Shown piece by piece: positions 41,444-50,040 of a stretch of DNA of 64,000 nucleotides (positions are counted from its first letter, which is position 1; every line of letters starts with the position of its first letter). The position numbers and the translations under genes were made by a program. The notes beneath the pieces are model-generated. The model saw only the letters and a program-made list of their open reading frames with translations. It searched no databases and had not been told where the DNA came from. Source of the stretch: RGIG7179 sp051893555 (lineage in GTDB: Bacteria; Bacillota; Clostridia; Peptostreptococcales; Anaerovoracaceae); assembly GCA_051893555.1 (NCBI GenBank), contig JBJFHL010000088.1, forward strand, positions 1 to 64,000, written 5' to 3'.

Positions 41444-43498
41444 TCAGCTTATTCCGGTATGGGAAGATTTATGGGAAAGCGCGGCCTGCCCTGCCGACGT
41501 AATGCGGCATCCGATTCTGCCCCGTCCGACCGTGATCAGATGCTGCGCCTCCAGCTCGCCGAGAACCTGGCGGAGCTTTCCGTCGCTGAGGGGGAATCCG
41601 AGCTCGCGAAGCTGCGGCAGGAGGACTGCCCTTCCAACGCCATGAAACGGAGCAGAACCGTCGGCAATCAGCTTCAAAACCTGATCCGAGAGGCTGGAAA
41701 GCGTGTTGCCTGGGCTGTTTCCTTCCGGCTTTTGCTGCATCTGCATTTCTGCCGGAGCAGATACAGCAAGGGATGCATCGGATAAATATGCAGGGAACAT
41801 ACCCATGGTTTTATAATAGGTCGCTGCATTTTCCAGCTGCCGGACATTCCCCGGCCAGTTATATGCAACAAGCTGCTGTTTTCTATCCTCGGGCAGTTCG
41901 TCATATTTTTTTCCGAGAAAACGTTCCAACAGAGGGAGGATGTCTTCCCGCCGCTGGCGGAGAGGGACGATTTCAATGGGAATGACATTCAGACGATAAA
42001 AGAGATCTTCCCGGAAAAGGCCCTGCTTAACTCGTTCTTCCAGATCCTGATTTGTAGCTGCGATAATGCGGACATCCACATGGATGATCTGGTCGCTGCC
42101 GATCCGCATCACCTGTTTTTCCTGCAGTACACGGAGGAGCTGGGACTGCAGATTGGGAGAAATATCTCCAATCTCATCCAGAAACAAGGTGCCCAGATGG
42201 GCCTGCTCGAAAAGCCCGGCCCGCCCCTTTTTATGGGCGCCTGTAAACGCTCCCTCCTCGTAGCCGAAGAGCTGGCTTTCCAGAAGGGATTCCGGAAGCG
42301 CCGCACAGTTGATGGCTACGAAGGCGGCGTTCTTTCGCGAGGAAAAATTGTGGATGGACTGTGCCATAAGTTCTTTTCCGACACCGCTTTCACCACGAAT
42401 CAGTATGGTATAGTCGGTTGCGGAAGCCTGCTTGGCCATGCTGATGCAGGAGGCCATGGCGGGCGACTGATGAATAATATCCTGAAAGTGATGCTGAGCA
42501 TACAGCCCTTTTTTTCGCAGCTGTGTTGTCAGCTTACTTTCAATCTCCCGCAGATTATTTTCGTTCTGCAGGGTCAGGCAGTAGCCCATCAGCTGGTCAA
42601 CCAGTTTCAGCGGCGTCTTCTGCAGAAGGAACGGATCTCCGTTAAGTTCAATCAGTGTACTGTCATCACTGTTTCGCAGCAGTTCAAAGATATCTTCGCT
42701 GATACAATCCGAAAGAGGACCGCTGCTGTTTTTTTTCACATTGAACAGTAGATTGGCCTGCTCGTTGAAATAGACCAGATGATAATCGTAGTTCACCACC
42801 AGAATCGCGCTTTCGGAATCTGCGACGACCAGGTCCAGCATCTGGCTTTTCAGATAGTTATTCGTGTAATTGTTATGAAAGCCCAGATTGGGCTGGGCAA
42901 TGGAATTCAGATGACGGATCAGTCTCAGGTGCAGCTGGTTTGCGTCCAGCTGCAGCAAATCCATCAGCTTCAGCAAGGTCGAAAAACTGATGACGCGATA
43001 CTGTATATTTACAATCTTTTTAATATATGGCGGCACAAAAGTAAGTTCGTTTGGAGTTACGGCATATTTTATATTTCGATAGACACCTGTGGGCTCCTTG
43101 TCAGGATCCAGCGGGATCAGATTCAGATGGTTGAATCCCAGCTCATATAGTTCGTATACGGTACTCAGGGTACTGGCCAGAGCATCGTTGACCACGAGAA
43201 CATCGCTCCCCGAAGGGATGTCCATGATCTGCGGAATTCCCTGTTTCAGAATACTTCTCTCCATGAGAATGATTTTTTTGAAATCGCTGATAAAATTACG
43301 CAGAGGTGCAAGGAGTGTCTCTCTGGAAACAAGATATGCGTCACCCTCCAAAGCGCCATTTTCCTTTTGCATCTCTTCTATGGAATAGTTCTTAACCTGA
43401 ATGTATTCGCCAAAAATTTCTTTCAATGTTTCAAAGTTGTGCTCGATTGCAGGATAATTCTGGTGAAAATTTTCGTAAACCACGCATACCGTCTTCAT
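41444..43498 (-). CDS. Sigma-54-dependent activator with C-terminal winged helix (copy 2)
   Basis: A 684-residue protein with the same four-part layout as the gene at 39323: sensor, PAS-like, AAA+ with intact GAFTGA, and a C-terminal winged helix (LSDGKLRQVLGELEAQHLITVGRGRIGCRI). Similarity is very high in the AAA+ domain and lower in the sensor and the linker before the DNA-binding domain, as expected for duplication followed by change in signal. It is divergent from the peptide operon whose sigma-54 promoter lies 178 bp away. Its own promoter carries a perfect palindrome in the spacer, suggesting self-control. Confidence 0.88.
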   Translation of the reverse strand: MKTVCVVYENFHQNYPAIEHNFETLKEIFGEYIQVKNYSIEEMQKENGALEGDAYLVSRETLLAPLRNFISDFKKIILMERSILKQGIPQIMDIPSGSDVLVVNDALASTLSTVYELYELGFNHLNLIPLDPDKEPTGVYRNIKYAVTPNELTFVPPYIKKIVNIQYRVISFSTLLKLMDLLQLDANQLHLRLIRHLNSIAQPNLGFHNNYTNNYLKSQMLDLVVADSESAILVVNYDYHLVYFNEQANLLFNVKKNSSGPLSDCISEDIFELLRNSDDSTLIELNGDPFLLQKTPLKLVDQLMGYCLTLQNENNLREIESKLTTQLRKKGLYAQHHFQDIIHQSPAMASCISMAKQASATDYTILIRGESGVGKELMAQSIHNFSSRKNAAFVAINCAALPESLLESQLFGYEEGAFTGAHKKGRAGLFEQAHLGTLFLDEIGDISPNLQSQLLRVLQEKQVMRIGSDQIIHVDVRIIAATNQDLEERVKQGLFREDLFYRLNVIPIEIVPLRQRREDILPLLERFLGKKYDELPEDRKQQLVAYNWPGNVRQLENAATYYKTMGMFPAYLSDASLAVSAPAEMQMQQKPEGNSPGNTLSSLSDQVLKLIADGSAPFHGVGRAVLLPQLRELGFPLSDGKLRQVLGELEAQHLITVGRGRIGCRITSAGQAALSHKSSHTGIS

Positions 43499-43539
43499 AT
43501 TCTGTTCCAGGTCCTTTCTTACAAGTTGATTTCTTAAAT

Positions 43540-43568
43540 ATTATATCAATTTCATGAAATTAATTCAA
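43540..43568 (-). promoter_or_regulatory. Promoter of activator copy 2 with palindromic operator
   Basis: Minus strand TTGAAT (43563-43568), 17 bases, TATAAT (43540-43545). The perfect 14-bp palindrome AATTTCATGAAATT (43548-43561) fills most of the spacer, so a bound protein would block this promoter. It could also serve as the upstream activator site for the sigma-54 promoter 115 bp away. Confidence 0.65.
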
Positions 43569-43675
43569 TATAATTGGATAAAATACGTTTATTTTATCTT
43601 CGTTCGATTGATGTATGTACGAAAAAAAATACGCGAAACAAGAGAAAAAAGGGATTTTAAGTTCAAAAAGAAAAA

Positions 43676-43691
43676 TGGCACAAAAAATGCA
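43676..43691 (+). promoter_or_regulatory. Sigma-54 promoter of the peptide utilisation operon
   Basis: TGGCAC-N5-ATGCA matches the -24/-12 consensus with exact GG-to-GC spacing and one mismatch, 37 bp before the start of the serine hydrolase gene. Two sigma-54 activators lie next to it. Confidence 0.85.
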
Positions 43692-43727
43692 TTATTAAAA
43701 AGCAAAGGAAATGGGAAGGTGATATTA

Positions 43728-45209
43728 ATGAACATAAAGAAGCTGCCAGAAATAGACAGTGTCATGGTAAAAAGTAAGATGGATTACTGGAGGATTCCTG
43801 GCATGATGGTTGTTCTGCTGCAGGATGGACTGGAGGATCAGATTCAATGCTTTGGCTGGAGAGATATGGAACGCAGACTGCCGATGACAGAAGATACGAA
43901 ATTCTGTGTCGCATCCTGTTCCAAGTCAATGACAGCGGTCTTGATTGCAGCTCTGGTGGATAGGGGCCTTCTGGATTTGGATGTTCCTGTATGTAATTAC
44001 GTTCCGGAAATGGAAATGTGGGACCCCGAAACATCCAGAAATATGTCATTAAGGGACATGCTTTGTCACAGAACAGGCCTGGGTGGATATGATATTATCT
44101 GGCCCAATGCGGATGGAAGAAGGAAGACGGCAGAAAGGCTGCGGTATTTGAAACCGAATAAGCACTTTCGCGAGGTGTCCCAATACAGTAATCTGATTTA
44201 CATCATGATTGGATATATTGCCGAGCGAGTCACCGGACGCACTTGGCCGGAACTGATGAGGGAATATGTTTTCAATCCAATCGGGATGGAAAGAACCTGC
44301 TGCCTGGAGGAAGAAATTCTGAAGGATGAGGATCATGCGGAACCATACCAGGTCATCGATGGCGTACTTACGAAGCTCCCGTTCTGGAATATGGACATGG
44401 CAGGTCCCGCGGCATCCGTGAACAGCACTGCCCGCGATATGGCGAAATGGATTCGCTTTCATATGAACGGCGGAAGAAATGAGAAAGGGGAGCAGGTGAT
44501 CAGCAAGGAACTGTTCACGCAGCTCCATCAGCCGCAGATCGCATATGATGACAGCGGCCGTCCGGATGAAGACTGTTATACCTGTGACGGATACGGACTT
44601 GGATGGAGAACGGGAAGATACAGAGGAATCCGTCTCCAGAAGCATGGAGGAAAAATAGAGGGATACAGCACACTGCAGATGTATCTCCCTGACGAGAAAG
44701 TTGGATTCATCATCATGATGAATCTGCATACTCCTTCAGATCCGGTGTTTTATCCCATGGTTTATTCCCTAATGGATGAGATTTTTGGTTTGGATCCAAT
44801 TGACTGGGATGAACGATTTCAGAAGATTGGAGCGTATGCCGCATCGAAGCGATATGAAGGTTGTAAGCGCGATATGACGAAAGGTGTGCTGAAGGAGGAA
44901 ACAAAGGGGGCACCATTTCGAGGGGATATATCGGAGTGGGTCGGGACCTATGAAGATCCGGGATATGGAAGGATGGAAATTGAATCACGGAAAGCGGAAC
45001 GTGAATGCGAACGATTATTCCTGACTTATCGCGGCCAGACGCTTCCGCTGCAACATTGGGGCGGAGCGTATTTCTGGATGGATGGTGTAAAAGAAGACAT
45101 CCTGACAGCCCGTGTTCCGGTGATGATGACAAAGGAAGAGAATCGATATCTGGTTTGTATTGACTATGAACCGTTAACAGAACCAGGACGGTTTATCAAA
45201 ATAAAGTAG
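43728..45209 (+). CDS. Serine hydrolase, beta-lactamase class C / D-aminopeptidase family
   Basis: A 493-residue enzyme of the penicillin-binding-protein-like serine hydrolase group. The nucleophile motif S-x-x-K is seen as SCSKSMT near residue 65, the Y-x-N motif as QYSNLIYIM near residue 155, and the third motif as KHGGKIEGY near residue 300. The C-terminal about 110 residues form a separate domain. There is no signal peptide, so it acts inside the cell. The neighbours (D-aminopeptidase and peptide transporter) suggest hydrolysis of D-amino-acid-containing peptides or amides. The start at 43728 is chosen from the ribosome site and the sigma-54 promoter, which would lie inside a longer reading. 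Confidence 0.88.
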   Translation: MNIKKLPEIDSVMVKSKMDYWRIPGMMVVLLQDGLEDQIQCFGWRDMERRLPMTEDTKFCVASCSKSMTAVLIAALVDRGLLDLDVPVCNYVPEMEMWDPETSRNMSLRDMLCHRTGLGGYDIIWPNADGRRKTAERLRYLKPNKHFREVSQYSNLIYIMIGYIAERVTGRTWPELMREYVFNPIGMERTCCLEEEILKDEDHAEPYQVIDGVLTKLPFWNMDMAGPAASVNSTARDMAKWIRFHMNGGRNEKGEQVISKELFTQLHQPQIAYDDSGRPDEDCYTCDGYGLGWRTGRYRGIRLQKHGGKIEGYSTLQMYLPDEKVGFIIMMNLHTPSDPVFYPMVYSLMDEIFGLDPIDWDERFQKIGAYAASKRYEGCKRDMTKGVLKEETKGAPFRGDISEWVGTYEDPGYGRMEIESRKAERECERLFLTYRGQTLPLQHWGGAYFWMDGVKEDILTARVPVMMTKEENRYLVCIDYEPLTEPGRFIKIK

Positions 45210-45257
45210 CAAAGTAAAGCGCAATAGCAGAATGATGAATATAGAAAGGACGAAACA

Positions 45258-46103
45258 ATGAGAGTTTACATTTCAATGGATGCAGAAGGTATTTCCGGAA
45301 TCTATAAACTTGGCCAGGTTATGCCGAGTCACAAAGAATTCGAATGGGCACAGAAAATGATGGCGAATGATATCAATGCAGCGGTAGAAGGGGCCTATCG
45401 AGCGGGTGCAGAGCAGGTTATTGTAAACGATGCCCACAATGCAGGAAACAACTTGCTGATCGACCAGCTGGATGAAAGGGTTGATCTGATTTCAGGCGGG
45501 ATAAGACCTCTGCAGATGGCGCAGGGTGCAGAACTCGGATGTGATGCAGCCCTTCTGATCGGGTATCATAGAAGAAAAGGTGCAAAGGGCGTCATCAGTC
45601 ACAGCTATGCGTATGGAACCATGGTTGAAATGCGCCTGAATGGAAAGCTGATTTCCGAGCATGACTTAATCGGAATGTGCATTGGAGCTTTTGGAATTCC
45701 TGTGGTATTCCTGTCGGGGGATAATCTGGTCATTGAGGATGCAAAGGAGAGCGTTCCGGGCATTTACACGGTAGAAACCAAAGTCGCCATCAGTAATAAT
45801 GCTGCACTGTGTCACCATCCGAAGCGGAATGCAAAAGCAATCACTGAGACGGTGGAAAAAGCACTCAGAAATTATAAAAAAGATGGAATCAAGCCGATGC
45901 ATATTGATGGACCGATTCAGCTCGATGTGCGGTATTCGGCAGAAGTACAGGCGGAAATGGCGATGAAGGCACCGAATACCATCAGACTGGACGAGAATAC
46001 CGTGAGATATCAGGGTGAAGACTATATGACCGTCTACAATGCCTTTATGACAGGTACGCCATTATCCGGCCTGTTCCGAGACGATGCGGATTTGTATATT
46101 TAA
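45258..46103 (+). CDS. dppA: D-aminopeptidase, M55 (DppA-like)
   Basis: A 281-residue zinc peptidase of family M55. The N-terminal ISMDAEGISGI carries metal ligands, with VNDAHNAGNN, and a late catalytic region around GDNLVIEDAKE. In Bacillus subtilis the relative DppA frees D-Ala from peptides and is encoded with a dipeptide transporter, as here. AGAAAGGA precedes the ATG, and the permease gene follows after 22 bp. Confidence 0.93.
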   Translation: MRVYISMDAEGISGIYKLGQVMPSHKEFEWAQKMMANDINAAVEGAYRAGAEQVIVNDAHNAGNNLLIDQLDERVDLISGGIRPLQMAQGAELGCDAALLIGYHRRKGAKGVISHSYAYGTMVEMRLNGKLISEHDLIGMCIGAFGIPVVFLSGDNLVIEDAKESVPGIYTVETKVAISNNAALCHHPKRNAKAITETVEKALRNYKKDGIKPMHIDGPIQLDVRYSAEVQAEMAMKAPNTIRLDENTVRYQGEDYMTVYNAFMTGTPLSGLFRDDADLYI

Positions 46104-46125
46104 ATTCTCAGAGGGGGCATAATCA

Positions 46126-47064
46126 ATGGGAAAATATATTTTTAAACGCACACTGCAAATGCTGATTACAGTTGTAATTGTTTCAATTCTGATATTTACA
46201 GTTGTTCGCATCACACCGACGGACCCGATTGCATCGATTACAAAAGGAAAACCAATCAGCGCAGAGACGAAAATGGCATTAGAGAAAGAATATAATCTGG
46301 ATCAGTCCATGCCAATGCAATATGTAAACTGGGTGAAAGGAATGTTTCACGGAGACTTCGGAAAAAGCTATCAGATGAAAGAATCCGTCAGCAGTATTTT
46401 GTCCGTTCGCATGATGACAACCGTACAGCTGGTTCTGATGAGCTCGGTTATCATTGTTTTTCTTGCAATACCATTGGGAATGCTCAGTGCCGCGAAAATG
46501 AACACACTTCTGGATCAGTCGCTGACGGTTGTATCGTTGGTTCTTGTATCCTCTCCTTCATTTTTCACAGGTCTTCTTCTGATGCTGCTGTTTACCATGG
46601 TGTGGCCGATCTTCCCGACATTCGGTACAGCGGGAAGTTTTATCGAGAATATCCGGTATCTTGCCCTTCCTGCCATTGCACTGGCGGCTGTAAGAATGGC
46701 ACTGATCATGCGGATTACGCGAAGCAATATGGTGGAACAGCTGTCGGCAAATTATGTTCAGACTGCGACGGCAAAGGGTCTGCCAAAGCGTAAGGTTGTA
46801 TATAAACACGCTTTGAAAAATGCGGCGATTCCGATTCTTACCGTGACAAGTCTGGAACTGGCTGGAATGCTGGGCGGATCTGTAATGGTTGAAAAAGTCT
46901 TTTCCCTGAACGGTGTAGGATCTTTGCTTGCAGACAGTATCAGTAAATCGGACTATCCGGTCATTCAAAGTGTAACGTTGTTAATGGTTATTGTTTTTCT
47001 GGTTTCCAATCTGATCGTCGACATTCTGTATGCTGTGGTTGATCCGAGAATCCGGCTGAAATAA
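46126..47064 (+). CDS. dppB: Peptide ABC transporter permease (DppB-like)
   Basis: A 312-residue permease with six membrane segments. The binding-protein-dependent transport signature that contacts the ATPase (NYVQTATAKGLPKRKVVYKHALKNA) is near residue 205-230. The N-terminal YIFKRTLQMLITV and HGDFGKSYQ are typical of the DppB/OppB group. Its stop overlaps the next permease start by one base. Confidence 0.93.
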   Translation: MGKYIFKRTLQMLITVVIVSILIFTVVRITPTDPIASITKGKPISAETKMALEKEYNLDQSMPMQYVNWVKGMFHGDFGKSYQMKESVSSILSVRMMTTVQLVLMSSVIIVFLAIPLGMLSAAKMNTLLDQSLTVVSLVLVSSPSFFTGLLLMLLFTMVWPIFPTFGTAGSFIENIRYLALPAIALAAVRMALIMRITRSNMVEQLSANYVQTATAKGLPKRKVVYKHALKNAAIPILTVTSLELAGMLGGSVMVEKVFSLNGVGSLLADSISKSDYPVIQSVTLLMVIVFLVSNLIVDILYAVVDPRIRLK

Positions 47065-48053
47065 TGGGGAGGGCAGACAAGATGTTTCGAAAAAAAGAAA
47101 TAAACCTTTCTTCAAAAGGAAATACAGGAACACTGTTTACCGTTCCGGTGATTATTTCGTTAATTATTTTAGGTACGATAATCTTCTGCAGTATTTTCGC
47201 ACCTATTCTGGCGCCATATGATCCGTATGAGCAGGATCTGAGCGTAACATTCAGCCCGCCGACGGAACAGCACCTTCTAGGAGCTGACTCTGTGGGGCGG
47301 GACATACTGTCCAGATTGCTTTACGGCGGACGTACCACCATTTTCGGGGGACTGGCGATTGTACTGGGTGCCATTGCTGTAGGCCTTCCGGTCGGACTGA
47401 TCTGCGGCTACTATGGTGGTAAAATAGATAGTTTCTTTATGAGAATCTGTGATATTATCTTATCCTTTCCTTCCCTGCTTCTGGCATTTGTGCTGGTAGC
47501 AGGTCTGGGAAGAAATATGAGTAATGCAATTCTCGCTCTGGCGATTGTCTATGTGCCGGGACTGGCCAGACTGACCCGCTCTCTGACCATGGTTGAGAGA
47601 AACAAACCTTATGTTGAGGCACTTCACTCCATGTGCTATTCCGATGCGAGAATCATGTTTGTACATATTGTACCGAATTGCGTATCGAGTATTATCGTCC
47701 AGCTCACTTTGGATCTGGGCTATGCAATCCTTGATCTGGCAGGCATGAGCTTTCTCGGCTTCGGCGTGCAGGCTCCAACCGCAGACTGGGGAAACATGCT
47801 GAACGAGGGACGTTCGTATCTGATGGTAAATCCGCTTCTGGCATTGCTTCCGGGCATATGCATTATTCTGCTTGCAGTATCCATCAACATATTCAGTGAT
47901 GGTTTATATCGGTATCTGGAGCCGACACAGCGAAAGCTGCCTTCGTTCCGCGCATTTGAGAGAAAATATCAGAGAAAGCTGAGGAAGGCGGAAAAGCAGA
48001 GAGCAAAGAAAGAACAGGAAACCGTGACGGAGAAAGGCGGGTGTGAAGGATGA
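47064..48053 (+). CDS. dppC: Peptide ABC transporter permease (DppC-like)
   Basis: A 329-residue second permease. The DppC-type LAPYDPYEQD and HLLGADSVGRDILSRLLYGGR motifs precede the membrane core, and the EAA loop is PYVEALHSMCYSDARIMFVHIVPN. The C-terminal tail is unusually charged (Lys/Glu/Arg-rich, about 35 residues). It overlaps dppB by one base and dppD by four. An internal ATG at 47082 is an alternative start. Confidence 0.92.
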   Translation: MGRADKMFRKKEINLSSKGNTGTLFTVPVIISLIILGTIIFCSIFAPILAPYDPYEQDLSVTFSPPTEQHLLGADSVGRDILSRLLYGGRTTIFGGLAIVLGAIAVGLPVGLICGYYGGKIDSFFMRICDIILSFPSLLLAFVLVAGLGRNMSNAILALAIVYVPGLARLTRSLTMVERNKPYVEALHSMCYSDARIMFVHIVPNCVSSIIVQLTLDLGYAILDLAGMSFLGFGVQAPTADWGNMLNEGRSYLMVNPLLALLPGICIILLAVSINIFSDGLYRYLEPTQRKLPSFRAFERKYQRKLRKAEKQRAKKEQETVTEKGGCEG

Positions 48054-49042
48054 GCAATCTGCTGGAAATAAAAAATTTATCCGTTGATATCATGTCAACC
48101 CGTGGATTAATCCATGCGGTTCGCCAGGTGAATCTTAACTTACAGAGCGGTGTAGTTCATGGAATCGTCGGAGAATCCGGATGCGGAAAAAGTGTAACCG
48201 CAAAATCTATCATGCGTCTACACAATCCAAGGGTTGTAAGGATGCAGGGAGAAATAAATTTTGAAGGGCAAAACCTTCTGACGTTAACCGAAAAGGAAAT
48301 GCAGAAAATCCGAGGAAGAAAGATCAGTATGATTTTTCAGGACCCGATGTCAGCACTGAACCCGCTGTATCGAATCGGAGACCAGATATCAGAAATCTTT
48401 ATCCAGCATTTCCATGACAACAAGGCAACTGCAAAGAAAAAATCACTGGAACTTCTGGAGCAAGTTGGGATTCATCCTGCAGAAGAAAGATACAATCAGT
48501 TTCCGTTTGAGTTCTCCGGAGGAATGCTGCAGCGCGTTGTAATCGCCATGGCAATTGCTGCAAAACCGGAGCTGATTATTGCTGACGAACCAACGACTGC
48601 ATTGGATGTAACGATTCAGGCGCAGATTTTGGAACTGCTGAAAAAGCTGCAGCAGGAAATGAATGTTTCAATTTTAATTATTACCCATAACTTCGGTATT
48701 GTATCCGAAATATGCGACGATGTTTCTGTCATGTATGCAGGAACTGTTCTGGAAACAGGAAAGAAAGAAGATGTATTTCTTCATTCTGTAAATCCGTACA
48801 GCGGTGCCTTAATTGAAAGCATTCCGAAGACCGGCCATGCAGGAGAAAAGCTTACAACCATTCCGGGAACACCTCCGGAGCTGTTTGATCTGGTTCCTGG
48901 CTGCCCGTTTGCACCTCGCTGTGATATGTGCACAGAAATATGTACAGTAGAGAAACCGTTATTGAGGGAATGCAACGTAGCGTGGGGTGAAGGCCATCTG
49001 GCAGCCTGCCACAACAGGAAGGAGGCATTCCATGCAGAATGA
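48050..49042 (+). CDS. dppD: Peptide ABC transporter ATP-binding protein (DppD-like)
   Basis: A 330-residue ATPase with Walker A GESGCGKSVT near residue 41, the signature SGGMLQRVVIAMAIA and Walker B LIIADEPTTALD. The C-terminal oligopeptide/dipeptide domain has the four-Cys pattern (CPFAPRC-x3-C-x3-C) that can hold an Fe-S cluster in related proteins. It overlaps both neighbours in the operon. Confidence 0.94.
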   Translation: MSNLLEIKNLSVDIMSTRGLIHAVRQVNLNLQSGVVHGIVGESGCGKSVTAKSIMRLHNPRVVRMQGEINFEGQNLLTLTEKEMQKIRGRKISMIFQDPMSALNPLYRIGDQISEIFIQHFHDNKATAKKKSLELLEQVGIHPAEERYNQFPFEFSGGMLQRVVIAMAIAAKPELIIADEPTTALDVTIQAQILELLKKLQQEMNVSILIITHNFGIVSEICDDVSVMYAGTVLETGKKEDVFLHSVNPYSGALIESIPKTGHAGEKLTTIPGTPPELFDLVPGCPFAPRCDMCTEICTVEKPLLRECNVAWGEGHLAACHNRKEAFHAE

Positions 49043-50015
49043 AAATATGGAAAGAAATCAAATATGTATTGAAACACAGCATCTGAAAAAGTACTATCAC
49101 CTGAAAAACGGTAAAACGCTGAAAGCATTAGATGACGTTTCCTTAAAGGTAAAAGAAGGAACAATTTTTGGAATTGTCGGTGAATCCGGATGTGGAAAAA
49201 GCACCCTGGGGAAATGCATGATGCGGATCCAGGATATTTCGGATGGAAAAGTTATTTTTCAGGGGCAGGACATTTCCACACAAAAAAGAAGAGAAATCAT
49301 GCCGGTCTTATCCAAGATGCAAATGGTTTTCCAAAATCCGTTTTCCAGCTTCAATCCCAAGCTGAAAATTGACTATTCACTGCGAGAACCATGCAGAATA
49401 AACGGAATGACAGCAAAGGAAACAAACGACAGGATCGAAGAACTGCTGTCCTACATCAGTCTTTCTGAAAATGAATTAAATCGATTCCCGCATGAGCTTT
49501 CGGGCGGACAGCTGCAGAGACTGGCATTTGCAAGAGCACTGCTTTTGAAGCCTGAATTTATCGTAGCAGACGAACCGGTTTCCGCACTGGATGTGTCGGT
49601 ACAGGCACAGATCCTGAATGTAATATTGGATTTGAAGGAAGCATATGGAACTACCATGCTGTTTATTTCGCATGACATGACCGTTGTGGAACATATTTGT
49701 GATGAAGTGGCTGTGATGTATCTGGGAAGTGTCGTGGAATATGGGAAAACATCTGTATTATTCCATAACCTGCTCCACCCATACACCCAGGCGCTGATGT
49801 CTGCGATTCCGGTCGTGGATCCTATGGGGGAAAGAAAGCAGAGAATCCTGCTTACCGGAGACATTCCGACCGCAGTGGACATTCCAAAGGGATGTCGTTT
49901 TGCTTCGCGATGCAGATATTGTATGGACATATGTAAAGAAGAGTCTCCAGAGTTAGTTACGGTTGAACCGGGTCACTGCGTGGCCTGTCACCGTTACAAT
50001 AAAGCAGATGTATAG
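49032..50015 (+). CDS. dppF: Peptide ABC transporter ATP-binding protein (DppF-like)
   Basis: A 327-residue second ATPase with Walker A GESGCGKSTL, signature LSGGQLQRLAFARALL and Walker B FIVADEPVSALD. The C-terminal Cys-rich region (CRFASRC-x3-C-x3-C) is present. The ATG at 49032 overlaps the end of dppD by 11 bp and is preceded by AAGGAGG. Confidence 0.93.
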   Translation: MQNENMERNQICIETQHLKKYYHLKNGKTLKALDDVSLKVKEGTIFGIVGESGCGKSTLGKCMMRIQDISDGKVIFQGQDISTQKRREIMPVLSKMQMVFQNPFSSFNPKLKIDYSLREPCRINGMTAKETNDRIEELLSYISLSENELNRFPHELSGGQLQRLAFARALLLKPEFIVADEPVSALDVSVQAQILNVILDLKEAYGTTMLFISHDMTVVEHICDEVAVMYLGSVVEYGKTSVLFHNLLHPYTQALMSAIPVVDPMGERKQRILLTGDIPTAVDIPKGCRFASRCRYCMDICKEESPELVTVEPGHCVACHRYNKADV

Positions 50016-50040
50016 AAAAAAACATCAAGGAGGTTACGAA

